Made by a program: the position numbers and the translations under genes. 64,000 bases of DNA. It comes from Streptomyces antnestii. GTDB taxonomy: Bacteria > Actinomycetota > Actinomycetes > Streptomycetales > Streptomycetaceae. How positions within the stretch are numbered: position 1 is the stretch's first letter; each line of letters starts with the position of its first letter. Location of the stretch: the NCBI RefSeq assembly GCF_004005495.1, contig NZ_RZYA01000022.1, positions 1-64,000 on the forward strand, read 5' to 3'. The notes beneath the pieces were generated by a model. It worked only from the letters and a program-made list of their open reading frames with translations. It was not told the origin of the DNA and ran no database searches. Of the stretch, positions 31,069 to 39,508 are shown piece by piece.

Positions 31069-32322
31069 ATGCCCGCAGATCTCGCCGTCATCGGACTCGG
31101 TCACCTCGGCCTGCCCCTCGCCCAGGCCGCAGTCGCCGCCGGCATCGCGACCATCGGCTACGACCCCGCACGCGCCACCGACCTCGCGGCGGGCCGGCTC
31201 CCCGGCGACGGCGCCGAGGGTTCCCTGACCGCCGCCGACATCCGCCGGATGCTCTCGGGGGGCTTCCGGCCGACCGGCGACCCCGTCGAGCTGGGCCGCG
31301 TCCGCACCGCCGTCATCTGCGCCCCCGCACCGCTCGGCGCGGACCGCTCCCTCGACCTCGCCCAGCTCACCGACGCCACCCGCGCCCTCGCCGCCCGCCT
31401 GCGCCCCCACACCACCGTGATCATCGAGACCCCGGTCGCCCCCGGCACCACCGAAGGAGTCCTGCGCCCCCTCCTGGAGGACGGCTCAGGACTGCGCGCC
31501 GGCCGCGACTTCCACCTCGCCTACTCACCCGCCCGCCTCGACCCGGGCAGCCGCACGCACGCGTACGCCACGACGCCCAAGGTGATCGGCGGCCTCACCC
31601 CCGCCTGCACCGAGTCGGCCGCCGCCTTCTACGGGCGCCTGTGCGACAAGGTCGTCCGCGCGCGCGGCCCGCGGGAGGCGGAGACCGTGCAGCTCCTGGA
31701 GACCAACTACCGGCACGTCAACATCGCCCTGGTCAACGAGATGGCCGTCCTCTGCCACGACCTGGGCGTCGACCTGTGGGACGTCATCCGCTGCGCCGAG
31801 ACCAAGCCCTTCGGCTTCCAGGCGTTCCGCCCCGGGCCCGGAGTGGGCGGCCACGGAGTCCCTCAGGACCTCTCGGGCCCACCCCTCGCGGTCCGCCCCC
31901 TGCGCATGGTGGAACTGGCCCAGCAGGTCAACCACCACATGCCGCAGTACGTCATCCAGCGCGCCGCGACCCTCCTCAACGAGCACGGCAAGTCGGCCCG
32001 CGGCGCCCGCGTCCTGCTCCTCGGCATCACGTACAAGCCCGACGTGCCCGACCTGGAGGGCACCCCCGCCCAGGAGATCGCCACCCGCCTCATGCAGCTG
32101 GGCGCGGCCGTCAGCTACCACGACCCGCACATCGCGTCGTGGAACGTCCTCGGCCACCCCGTCCCCCGCGCGGACTCCCTCTACGAGGCCGCCGCCGACG
32201 CCGACCTGACGATCCTGCTCCAGCAGCACCGCACCTACGACCTCCAGGGCCTGTCCGTGAAGGCCCAGCTCCTCCTCGACACCCGAGGCGCCACCCCGAC
32301 GGGCGCGGCCCACCGGCTGTAA
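31069..32322 (+). CDS. Nucleotide-sugar dehydrogenase homologue lacking catalytic residues
   Basis: A 417-residue protein of the UDP-glucose/UDP-ManNAc 6-dehydrogenase family, with the NAD motif VIGLGHLGLPLA and the signatures VNIALVNEMAVLCHDLGVD, ETKPFGF and GPGVGG. The residues that make the family enzymes work differ. The Glu of YSPER is Ala155 (YSPARLDPG), the Lys of EMAKLLEN is Gln208 (ETVQLLETN) and the nucleophile Cys of GGHC is Gly263 (GGHGVPQD). It is therefore unlikely to oxidise a UDP-sugar by the known mechanism. ATG 31069 is chosen because it opens directly on the Rossmann fold. It is monocistronic with a strong terminator. Confidence 0.85.
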   Translation: MPADLAVIGLGHLGLPLAQAAVAAGIATIGYDPARATDLAAGRLPGDGAEGSLTAADIRRMLSGGFRPTGDPVELGRVRTAVICAPAPLGADRSLDLAQLTDATRALAARLRPHTTVIIETPVAPGTTEGVLRPLLEDGSGLRAGRDFHLAYSPARLDPGSRTHAYATTPKVIGGLTPACTESAAAFYGRLCDKVVRARGPREAETVQLLETNYRHVNIALVNEMAVLCHDLGVDLWDVIRCAETKPFGFQAFRPGPGVGGHGVPQDLSGPPLAVRPLRMVELAQQVNHHMPQYVIQRAATLLNEHGKSARGARVLLLGITYKPDVPDLEGTPAQEIATRLMQLGAAVSYHDPHIASWNVLGHPVPRADSLYEAAADADLTILLQQHRTYDLQGLSVKAQLLLDTRGATPTGAAHRL

Positions 32323-32336
32323 CGGCCCTCTACGGA

Positions 32337-32372
32337 GAAGGGGCCCGCACCGAAAACGGTGCGGGCCCCTTC
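32337..32372. terminator. Terminator between the dehydrogenase homologue and guaB3
   Basis: A perfect 16-bp stem (GAAGGGGCCCGCACCG, 32337-32352, with 32357-32372) and an AAAA loop, between converging genes, so it is probably used from both sides. Confidence 0.9.
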
Positions 32373-32400
32373 TTCGTAGACCTGTGTCAGCAGACCTGTG

Positions 32401-33525
32401 TCAGCGGCGGTGCTGCGAGTCCGCCACCGTGACCTCGACCCGCTGGAACTCCTTGAGCTCGCTGTAGCCGGTCGTCGCCATCGCGCGCTTGAGGGCGCCG
32501 AAGAAGTTCATCGAACCGTCCGGGGTGTGCGACGGGCCGGTGAGGACCTCCTCCGTCGTACCGACGGTCCCGAGGTCGACCTTCTTGCCGCGCGGCACGT
32601 CCTCGTGGACGGCCTCCATGCCCCAGTGGTGGCCCTTGCCGGGCGCGTCCGTGGCGCGAGCCAGCGGGGAGCCCATCATCACGGCGTCGGCGCCGCAGGC
32701 GATGGCCTTCGGCAGGTCGCCGGACCAGCCCACGCCACCGTCGGCGATCACGTGCACGTACCGGCCGCCGGACTCGTCCATGTAGTCACGGCGGGCGGCG
32801 GCGACATCGGCGACGGCGGTCGCCATCGGCACCTGGATGCCAAGCACGTTGCGCGTGGTGTGCGCGGCCCCGCCACCGAACCCGACGAGCACACCGGCCG
32901 CACCGGTACGCATCAGGTGCAGCGCGGCGGTGTACGTGGCACAGCCACCGACGATGACCGGCACGTCCAGCTCGTAGATGAACTGCTTCAGGTTCAGCGG
33001 CTCGGCGGCACCGGAGACGTGCTCGGCGGACACCGTGGTCCCGCGGATCACGAAGATGTCGACGCCCGCGTCCACGACGGCCTTGGAGAACTCGGCGGTG
33101 CGCTGCGGGGAGAGCGCGGCGGCGGTGACGACACCGGAGTCGCGCACCTCCTTGATGCGCTGCCCGATCAGCTCCTCCTTGATGGGAGCCGCGTAGATCT
33201 CCTGAAGGCGGCGCGTGGCGGCCTCCGAGTCCAGCTCCGCGATCTCGTCGAGGAGCGGCTGCGGGTCCTCGTAGCGGGTCCACAGGCCCTCGAGGTTCAG
33301 CACGCCGAGGCCGCCGAGCTCCCCGATGCGGATGGCGGTGGCCGGCGAGACGACCGAGTCCATGGGAGCCGCCAGGAACGGCAGCTCAAAACGGTAGGCG
33401 TCGATCTGCCAGGCGATCGAGACCTCCTTCGGGTCGCGCGTACGACGGCTCGGGACGACGGCGATGTCGTCGAAGGCGTACGCCCGGCGGCCGCGCTTGC
33501 CGCGCCCGATCTCGATCTCAGTCAC
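32401..33525 (-). CDS. guaB3: GuaB3-type IMP dehydrogenase paralogue
   Basis: A 374-residue TIM-barrel protein of the GuaB3 family, lacking the CBS domains of true IMP dehydrogenase. The barrel is recognisable (FELPFLAAPMDSVVSPATA near the start, HVIADGGVGWSGDLPKAIACGADAVMMGS later). The catalytic loop, GxGSxCxTR in IMP dehydrogenases, reads GFGGGAAHTTR, placing His222 where the nucleophile Cys should be. An IMP dehydrogenase activity is thus doubtful and the role is unknown. It is transcribed after guaB in the same direction, with a strong terminator in the 104-nt gap. Confidence 0.9.
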   Translation of the reverse strand: MTEIEIGRGKRGRRAYAFDDIAVVPSRRTRDPKEVSIAWQIDAYRFELPFLAAPMDSVVSPATAIRIGELGGLGVLNLEGLWTRYEDPQPLLDEIAELDSEAATRRLQEIYAAPIKEELIGQRIKEVRDSGVVTAAALSPQRTAEFSKAVVDAGVDIFVIRGTTVSAEHVSGAAEPLNLKQFIYELDVPVIVGGCATYTAALHLMRTGAAGVLVGFGGGAAHTTRNVLGIQVPMATAVADVAAARRDYMDESGGRYVHVIADGGVGWSGDLPKAIACGADAVMMGSPLARATDAPGKGHHWGMEAVHEDVPRGKKVDLGTVGTTEEVLTGPSHTPDGSMNFFGALKRAMATTGYSELKEFQRVEVTVADSQHRR

Positions 33526-33577
33526 GTGTGTGGCCTTTCCCTCTGCGTTTCAGCGCCTTCCAGTATCCCCGACATAC

Positions 33578-33620
33578 GCGCCAGGGGCGGCCCCGGGAAC
33601 CCCGGGGCCGCCCCTGGCGC
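33578..33620 (-). terminator. 20-bp perfect stem terminator after guaB
   Basis: 33578-33597 and 33601-33620 are perfect 20-nt complements (first arm GCGCCAGGGGCGGCCCCGGG) with a 3-nt loop, 10 nt beyond the guaB stop codon on the minus strand. It separates guaB from guaB3. Confidence 0.9.
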
Positions 33621-33629
33621 GATCGGCGA

Positions 33630-35135
33630 CTACTTGCTGCGGCTGTAGTTCGGTGCTTCGACGGTCATCTGGATGTCGTGCGGGTGGCTCTCCTTGAGGC
33701 CCGCGGACGTGATCCGGACGAAGCGGCCCTTGGTCTCCATCTCTCCGATGGAGGCGGCGCCCACGTAGCCCATCGTCTGGCGCAGACCGCCGACGAGCTG
33801 GTGCAGCACGTTGGCCAGGGGGCCTCGGTAGGGCACCTGGCCCTCGATGCCCTCGGGCACGAGCTTGTCGTCGGAGGCGACCTCGGCCTGGAAGTAACGG
33901 TCCTTGGAGTACGAGCGACCCTGCCCACGCGACTGCATCGCGCCGAGCGAACCCATGCCGCGGTACGACTTGAACTGCTTGCCGTTGATGAACTGCAGCT
34001 CGCCCGGGGACTCCTCACAGCCGGCGAGGAGGCTGCCCAGCATCACCGTGTCGGCACCGGCGGCGAGCGCCTTGCCGATGTCTCCGGAGTACTGCAGGCC
34101 GCCGTCACCGATGACCGGCACGCCGGCCGCGCGGGCGGCGAGCGCCGCCTCGTAGATCGCGGTGACCTGCGGGACGCCGATACCGGCGACCACGCGCGTG
34201 GTGCAGATGGAGCCGGGGCCCACGCCGACCTTGACGCCGTCGACACCGGCGTCGATCAGGGCCTGCGCGCCGTCACGCGTCGCGACGTTGCCGCCGATGA
34301 CGTCGACGCCGACACTCGACTTGATCTTCGACATCCAGCTCAGGGCGTTGCTGTTGTGCCCGTGCGAGGTGTCGACGATGAGGAAGTCGACGCCCGCCGC
34401 GGCCAGGGCCTGCGCACGCTCCAGGGCCTCGGGGCTCGCACCGACCGCGGCACCGACGAGGAGACGGCCCTCGGAGTCCTTCGCGGCGTGCGGGTACTGC
34501 TCGGCCTTGACGAAGTCCTTGACCGTGATGAGGCCCTTGAGGACGCCCGCGTCGTCGACCAGCGGAAGCTTCTCGATCTTGTGGCGGCGCAGCAGCTCCA
34601 TGGCGTCGACGCCGGAGATGCCGACCTTGCCGGTCACGAGCGGCATCGGCGTCATGACCTCGCGCACCTGGCGGCTGCGGTCGGACTCGAAGGCCATGTC
34701 GCGGTTGGTGACGATGCCGAGCAGCTTGCCCGCCGGGTCGGTCACCGGGACGCCGCTGATGCGGAACTTCGCACAGAGCGCGTCGGCCTCGGCGAGCGTC
34801 GCGTCCGGGTGCACGGTGATCGGGTCGGTCACCATGCCGGACTCGGAGCGCTTCACGAGGTCGACCTGGTTGACCTGGTCCTCGATCGACAGGTTGCGGT
34901 GCAGCACACCGACACCACCCTGCCGCGCCATGGCGATGGCCATGCGGGACTCGGTGACCTTGTCCATCGCCGCGGAGAGCAGCGGGATGTTCACGCGCAC
35001 GTTGCGGGAGATGCGGGACGAGGTGTCGACCGCGTTGGGCAGCACCTCGGATGCGCCCGGCAGCAGCAGCACGTCGTCGTAGGTCAGCCCGAGTGTCGCG
35101 AATTTCTCGGGCACTCCGTCGACGTTTGCAGTCAT
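33630..35135 (-). CDS. guaB: IMP dehydrogenase
   Basis: A 501-residue cytoplasmic enzyme that oxidises IMP to XMP with NAD+, the rate-limiting step of guanine nucleotide synthesis; guaA in this window does the next step. The order is barrel start (LTYDDVLLLPG), two CBS modules (about 100-225; MVTDPITVHPDATLAEADAL and VREVMTPMPLVTGKVGISG), then the catalytic loop GVGPGSICTTRVVAGIG with nucleophile Cys and the flap EGIEGQVPYRGPL. An A/T-rich spacer of 159 nt separates it from the sigma factor gene. Confidence 0.97.
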   Translation of the reverse strand: MTANVDGVPEKFATLGLTYDDVLLLPGASEVLPNAVDTSSRISRNVRVNIPLLSAAMDKVTESRMAIAMARQGGVGVLHRNLSIEDQVNQVDLVKRSESGMVTDPITVHPDATLAEADALCAKFRISGVPVTDPAGKLLGIVTNRDMAFESDRSRQVREVMTPMPLVTGKVGISGVDAMELLRRHKIEKLPLVDDAGVLKGLITVKDFVKAEQYPHAAKDSEGRLLVGAAVGASPEALERAQALAAAGVDFLIVDTSHGHNSNALSWMSKIKSSVGVDVIGGNVATRDGAQALIDAGVDGVKVGVGPGSICTTRVVAGIGVPQVTAIYEAALAARAAGVPVIGDGGLQYSGDIGKALAAGADTVMLGSLLAGCEESPGELQFINGKQFKSYRGMGSLGAMQSRGQGRSYSKDRYFQAEVASDDKLVPEGIEGQVPYRGPLANVLHQLVGGLRQTMGYVGAASIGEMETKGRFVRITSAGLKESHPHDIQMTVEAPNYSRSK

Positions 35136-35294
35136 GACACCTTCCCCAAATGGCCTTGATCGGTGCGGATGTCCATGCTAACGGGATCTGGACGTGTCTC
35201 ATTCCACGATCAAGATCACCAAGCAGATTTGTACGTTCACACGTGCGTGGTTCCCGGTCCACGCAGGGCGGGGCTCACCGACGCGTGGCGAGAC

Positions 35295-35969
35295 TCACTG
35301 CTCGGCGAGCGCCCGGAGCCGGCTGAGCGCGCGGTGCTGGGCGACACGGACGGCGCCCGGCGACATGCCGAGCATCTGCCCGGTCTCCTCGGCGGTGAGG
35401 CCGACGGCGATCCTCAGGAGCAGCAGCTCGCGCTGGTTGTCCGGAAGGTTGGCGAGGAGCTTCTTCGCCCACTCCGCATCACTGCTGAGCAGGGCGCGCT
35501 CCTCCGGTCCGAGCGAGTCGTCGGGCCGCTCGGGCATCTCGTCGGAGGGCACGGCGGTGGAACCGGGATGGCGCATGGCCGCGCGCTGCAGGTCGGCGAC
35601 CTTGTGCGCGGCGATGGCGAAGACGAACGCCTCGAAGGGGCGCCCGGTGTCCTTGTAGCGCGGCAGGGCGAGAAGCACCGCGACGCAGACTTCCTGCGCG
35701 AGGTCCTCCACGAAGTGCCGTGCGTCACCCGGCAGTCGGGTCAGCCGACTGCGGCAGTAGCGGATCGCGAGGGGGTGGACGTGCGCGAGCAGGTCGTGCG
35801 TGGCCTGCTCGTCCCCCTCGACGGCGCTGTGGACCAGTGCACCGATGGCCCCCGGGCCGGCCGCCTCGTCGTCGCGCATCGGTCCATGGTGCCTTGGCGC
35901 CGTCCGATCCGTGGCACCGCGTCCGTAGTTGTGCACTGAAGCGTTATGAGCAGGTGCGCCGGAACTCAT
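35295..35969 (-). CDS. shbA: ECF-type sigma factor, ShbA-like
   Basis: A 224-residue sigma-70 family factor with region 2 (RLPGDARHFVEDLAQEVCVAVLLALPRYK) and region 4 (LPDNQRELLLLRIAVGLTAEETGQMLGMSPGAVRVAQHRALSRLR). No anti-sigma gene adjoins it. Its sequence type and position between bldM and guaB fit ShbA, which in S. griseus drives transcription of the principal sigma factor gene hrdB; this assignment is from memory of that family. ATG 35969 is chosen because GGGGAGGG lies 9 nt upstream. ATG 35879 would give a shorter protein that still contains both domains. Confidence 0.8.
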   Translation of the reverse strand: MSSGAPAHNASVHNYGRGATDRTAPRHHGPMRDDEAAGPGAIGALVHSAVEGDEQATHDLLAHVHPLAIRYCRSRLTRLPGDARHFVEDLAQEVCVAVLLALPRYKDTGRPFEAFVFAIAAHKVADLQRAAMRHPGSTAVPSDEMPERPDDSLGPEERALLSSDAEWAKKLLANLPDNQRELLLLRIAVGLTAEETGQMLGMSPGAVRVAQHRALSRLRALAEQ

Positions 35970-36072
35970 CTCGTGCGCCCTCCCCTTCCGCTCGGCCGAC
36001 TCGTCCCTGAGGAACTCCACACCTCAAGGATGCGGCATCCCGGACGAAACGAGGACCGGCGGGCGTCCGCAG

Positions 36073-36098
36073 CCCCGTCCGCCCTGCGGCGGACGGGG
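36073..36098 (-). terminator. Terminator downstream of bldM
   Basis: CCCCGTCCGCC (36073-36083) pairs perfectly with 36088-36098 around CTGC, 34 nt beyond the bldM stop codon. A second small hairpin, GGCGCA-TCG-TGCGCC, is at 36117-36131. Confidence 0.65.
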
Positions 36099-36131
36099 AT
36101 CGCTGTGCCCCGCGGCGGCGCATCGTGCGCC

Positions 36132-36743
36132 TTAGCGGACCAGGCCCCACCGGAAGCCGAGCGCCACGGCGTGCGCGCGGTCCGAGGCGCCGAGCTTCTT
36201 GAAGAGGCGGCGTGCGTGCGTCTTCACGGTGTCCTCGGAGAGGAAGAGCTCGCGTCCGATCTCCGCGTTGGACCGGCCGTGACTCATGCCTTCGAGCACC
36301 TGGATCTCACGCGCGGTGAGCGTGGGCGCCGCACCCATCTCGGCCGACCGCAGTCTGCGCGGGGCGAGCCGCCAGGTCGGGTCGGCGAGCGCCTGCGTGA
36401 CGGTGGCACGCAGTTCGGCGCGCGAGGCGTCCTTGTGGAGATAGCCGCGGGCACCGGCGGCGACGGCGAGCGCCACACCGTCCAGGTCCTCGGCCACGGT
36501 GAGCATGATGATGCGCGCACCGGGGTCGGCGGAGAGAAGCCGCCGCACCGTCTCGACGCCGCCCAGACCGGGCATGCGTACGTCCATCAGAATCAGGTCC
36601 GAGCGGTCGGCGCCCCAGCGGCGGAGCACTTCCTCGCCGTTGGCCGCGGTCGTCACGCGCTCGACGCCGGGGACGGTCGCGACCGCGCGGCGGAGCGCTT
36701 CTCGGGCAAGCGGGGAGTCGTCGCAGACGAGGACGGATGTCAT
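36132..36743 (-). CDS. bldM: Orphan response regulator BldM
   Basis: A 203-residue developmental regulator needed for aerial growth and, as a heterodimer with WhiI, for late sporulation genes. The receiver domain (1-120) has the acidic pair in VLVCDDSP and the Asp in LILMDVRMPG. The LuxR-type DNA-binding domain (about 138-203) includes LTAREIQVLEGMSHGRSNAE and DTVKTHARRLFKKLG. Length and sequence match BldM, which has no partner kinase and works without phosphorylation. The ATG at 36743 has GGAGG 7 nt upstream. Its upstream region contains a perfect sigma-BldN type promoter. whiD is divergent, 391 nt away. Confidence 0.95.
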   Translation of the reverse strand: MTSVLVCDDSPLAREALRRAVATVPGVERVTTAANGEEVLRRWGADRSDLILMDVRMPGLGGVETVRRLLSADPGARIIMLTVAEDLDGVALAVAAGARGYLHKDASRAELRATVTQALADPTWRLAPRRLRSAEMGAAPTLTAREIQVLEGMSHGRSNAEIGRELFLSEDTVKTHARRLFKKLGASDRAHAVALGFRWGLVR

Positions 36744-36876
36744 GACCGTCCTCCGCAGCTGATGCGCGTCACCTTGGGCCTCCAGGCTGGTACGAATCGT
36801 CACCTGTGCGGTCGACACTCTCCAAGCAATACGGACAGATGCCCGAGCGCTTGTTCTTTCAACCGCCTACGCACTC

Positions 36877-36904
36877 TCAACGACGGTCACTCGAAAGAGT
36901 TACG
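36877..36904 (-). promoter_or_regulatory. Sigma-BldN-type promoter of bldM
   Basis: On the minus strand, CGTAAC (36899-36904) and CGTTGA (36877-36882) are separated by exactly 16 nt. This equals the known BldN promoter consensus (CGTAAC-N16-CGTTGA). The predicted start point gives a leader of about 125 nt before the bldM ATG. BldN control of bldM is established in S. coelicolor. Confidence 0.85.
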
Positions 36905-37013
36905 GGTTCGACGGTCTGCTTCGGCACTCTACGTGAGGGACCGGACACGGAGCGGCCGACGCAAGCGACTCACAAGGTTTCATCACAAGCCATGACCCAT
37001 TTGGTCCTTTTTC

Positions 37014-37043
37014 TTCACTTCCGGTGGTGTCTGAGGCTAGATT
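37014..37043 (+). promoter_or_regulatory. Candidate whiD promoter
   Basis: TTCACT (37014-37019), an 18-nt spacer and TAGATT (37038-37043) lie in an unusually AT-rich stretch (about 36985-37080) of the bldM-whiD spacer. This would give a leader of about 85 nt. The rest of the 391-nt spacer holds the bldM promoter; I could not identify BldM, WhiI or BldD operators with confidence. Confidence 0.4.
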
Positions 37044-37134
37044 CGCAATGAGTCATATTTTCATCTCCTTAGACAGTAGATGTACGGTCGTGGGCACCGT
37101 ATCCGCGTCACAACGGCTACAAGGGGACAACGCA

Positions 37135-37473
37135 ATGGCAGATTTCTCCCGCCTTCCCGGACCGAACGCTGATCTGTGGGACTGGCAGCTCCTCGCGGCC
37201 TGCCGCGGGGTGGACAGCTCGCTCTTCTTCCACCCGGAAGGCGAGCGGGGAGCGGCGCGAAGCGCCCGTGAGAACTCGGCCAAAGAGGTCTGCATGAGGT
37301 GCCCGGTGCGCGCGGAGTGCGCCGCTCACGCGCTCCAGGTACGCGAGCCGTACGGCGTGTGGGGTGGGCTGACCGAGGACGAGCGCGAGGAACTCATGGG
37401 CCGGGCTCGCAACAGACTCGTCGCCGCCGCACCGGCGTCGGCAGGCGGTGGACCGCCGTCGGCGAGCAACTGA
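37135..37473 (+). CDS. whiD: Sporulation protein WhiD (WhiB-like Fe-S)
   Basis: A 112-residue Wbl-family [4Fe-4S] protein needed for maturation of prespore compartments, including spore-wall and septum quality. The four cluster ligands are Cys23, Cys53, Cys56 and Cys62 (CMRCPVRAEC), followed by the conserved turn GVWGGLTEDER (from about residue 74) and basic residues near the end. Known Wbl proteins bind region 4 of the principal sigma factor. ATG 37135 follows GGGGACAA. It is divergent from bldM. A 10-bp stem terminator follows 37 nt after the stop. Confidence 0.95.
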   Translation: MADFSRLPGPNADLWDWQLLAACRGVDSSLFFHPEGERGAARSARENSAKEVCMRCPVRAECAAHALQVREPYGVWGGLTEDEREELMGRARNRLVAAAPASAGGGPPSASN

Positions 37474-37510
37474 AGGCAACCACAAGCAACTGAAGGAACG
37501 TTTCCTCAAG

Positions 37511-37534
37511 GTGGGCACGCTGTGGCGTGCCCAC
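37511..37534. terminator. Terminator between whiD and the LysR gene
   Basis: GTGGGCACGC (37511-37520), loop TGTG, GCGTGCCCAC (37525-37534), between converging genes ending at 37473 and 37553. Confidence 0.8.
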
Positions 37535-37552
37535 CCGCATGTGCGGGCCCGT

Positions 37553-38449
37553 TCAGCGGGCCGCGGCCCGCGCCAGATGATCGAGCGTGGCCGCCACGGC
37601 CGGCACCTGGGCCAGGTCGGGCAGCGTGAGCGCGACGATCTCGCGCTGCACGGCGGGCTCCACCGTCACTGTCCGTGCACCCTTGGGGCGTACGGACTCG
37701 ATCGCGAGCTCCGGCAGGACCGCCACGCCGAGTCCGGCACCGACCAGCCCGATCACCGCCGGATAGTCGTCGGTGGCGAAGTCGATACGGGGGGTGAAAC
37801 CCGCGCCCTCGCAGACCTCCACCAGCTGCCGGCGGCAGCGCGGGCAGCCGGCGATCCACGGGTCGTCGGCCAGCTCGCCGATCGGGACCGCGTCCGCTCC
37901 CGCGAGACGGTGCCCCTCGGGGACGAGGCCGACGAGCCGGTCGGCGAGCAGCGGCCGTACGACGAGGTCGTCCCATTCCTCCGCGGCCTGCGCGCCCTCA
38001 TACCTGAAGGCGAGGGCCACGTCGCAGTCGCCCTCGCGCAGCATCTCGATCGAGCGCGGCGGCTCCGCCTCCACCAGGGAGACGCGGGTGCCGGGGTGCG
38101 CGGCGCGCAGGGCGGCCAGGGCGGTGGGGACGAGCGTGGAACTGCCGCTGGGGAAGGACACCAGGCGTACGCGTCCGGCGCGCAGGCCCGCGATGGCGGC
38201 GACCTCCTCCTCCGCCGCGGTCAGCCCCGCGAGGATGCCGGCCGCGTGCCGCACCAGGGCCTCGCCCGCCTGGGTCAGGCGCATCTCGCGGCCGCTGCGG
38301 ATGAGGAGCGGGGTGCCGGCCGACGCCTCCAGGGCCTTCATCTGCTGGCTCACCGCGGGCTGGGTGCAGCCCAGTTCGCGCGCGGCCGCCGAGAAGGAGC
38401 CGGTGGCGGCCACGGCGCGCAGGACACGGAGATGACGGGCCTCGATCAT
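37553..38449 (-). CDS. LysR-family transcriptional regulator
   Basis: A 298-residue LysR-type regulator. The N-terminal winged helix-turn-helix (MIEARHLRVLRAVAATGSFS, then AARELGCTQPAVSQQMKALE) is followed by a two-lobe effector domain (about 90-295). The divergent MOSC gene starts 80 nt away, the usual arrangement when a LysR protein controls its neighbour and itself. The effector is unknown. It converges on whiD with a shared terminator. Confidence 0.92.
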   Translation of the reverse strand: MIEARHLRVLRAVAATGSFSAAARELGCTQPAVSQQMKALEASAGTPLLIRSGREMRLTQAGEALVRHAAGILAGLTAAEEEVAAIAGLRAGRVRLVSFPSGSSTLVPTALAALRAAHPGTRVSLVEAEPPRSIEMLREGDCDVALAFRYEGAQAAEEWDDLVVRPLLADRLVGLVPEGHRLAGADAVPIGELADDPWIAGCPRCRRQLVEVCEGAGFTPRIDFATDDYPAVIGLVGAGLGVAVLPELAIESVRPKGARTVTVEPAVQREIVALTLPDLAQVPAVAATLDHLARAAAR

Positions 38450-38529
38450 TCTTCAAGCATAAGCGCGCCTTGGATGCAACGGGAAATATTGCGTCGACGC
38501 TTTGGCAGTGCGTCGCCTAGCGTGCCGCC

Positions 38530-39225
38530 ATGAAGCTTCTGTCTCTGAATGTGGGCCGGCCCGTCGTCAGCGAGCACACCGACCAGGCCGAGGGCGTGAC
38601 CGGTATCGACAAGCGGCCGGTGGAGGGCTCCGTGCGCGTGGCGGCGCCCGGGACCGAAGGGTTCGGTGCCGGCGGTCTGGAGGGGGACGCCGTGTGCGAC
38701 ACCCGGCATCACGGCGGCGAGCACCAGGCGGTCTACGCGTTCGCCCGTGAGGACCTGGACGCGTGGGAGCGCACGCTCGGCCGCACGCTGCACAACGGCT
38801 CGTTCGGCGAGAACCTCACCACCGAGGGCGTCGACGTGTCCGGCGCGAAGATCGGCGAGCGCTGGCGCGTCGGCTCCGACCTGGTCCTCGAGGTCGCCTC
38901 CGGCCGGATCCCCTGCCGCACCTTCCAGGGCCATCTGGGTGAGAAGGGCTGGGTCAAGCGCTTCACGGAGCAGGCCGCGCCGGGCGCGTATCTGCGGGTC
39001 GTCGAGCCGGGAGCGATCAGGGCGGGCGACACGATCGAGATCCTGCACCGGCCCGATCACGAGGTGACCGTCTCCTTCCAGTTCCGCGCCGTCACGACGG
39101 AGCGGGACCTGCTGCCGCGGATCCTTGTCGCGGCGGACACCCTCGCCCCCGAGGCGGTCCGGGTGGCGCGGACGTATATGGCGAAGCAGGGGTCGGGGGC
39201 CGAGGCGGGCGAGGCGCGGGGCTGA
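38530..39225 (+). CDS. MOSC-domain protein (YiiM-like)
   Basis: A 231-residue cytoplasmic protein of the MOSC family, which is related to molybdenum cofactor sulfurases. YiiM-type members reduce N-hydroxylated compounds with a molybdenum cofactor. Typical features are LEGDAVCDTRHHGGEHQAVY, SFGENLTTEGVDVSGAKIG and the conserved Cys in VASGRIPCRTFQGHL. The C-terminal 60 residues (FQFRAVTTERDLLPRILVA) are the helical domain of the YiiM branch. It is divergent from the LysR gene, which probably controls it. Confidence 0.88.
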   Translation: MKLLSLNVGRPVVSEHTDQAEGVTGIDKRPVEGSVRVAAPGTEGFGAGGLEGDAVCDTRHHGGEHQAVYAFAREDLDAWERTLGRTLHNGSFGENLTTEGVDVSGAKIGERWRVGSDLVLEVASGRIPCRTFQGHLGEKGWVKRFTEQAAPGAYLRVVEPGAIRAGDTIEILHRPDHEVTVSFQFRAVTTERDLLPRILVAADTLAPEAVRVARTYMAKQGSGAEAGEARG

Positions 39226-39508
39226 GACCTCGGGGAAAACCCTGGCGCGGTACGGGGGTTGGGGCAGGGCTGGTTGGGGGGCATCCCCGATGGCGCGGGG
39301 GTGCGGCAGGCGGGAAGCTCGGAGCATGCCCCGCGGAACCGCCGATGTCCGAACCAGCAAGGAGGGGAGGTGAGTTATGGGAGATGCCTTATGGAGGTGA
39401 GATGTGAGGGTGAGTCACCGAGGTGAGATGGAGGTACATGTCAGGATCACCGCCAACGCGCGGACTCCCGGGGGCGGTCGTGCCCACGACGGCCCATAGC
39501 CTTGCCCC

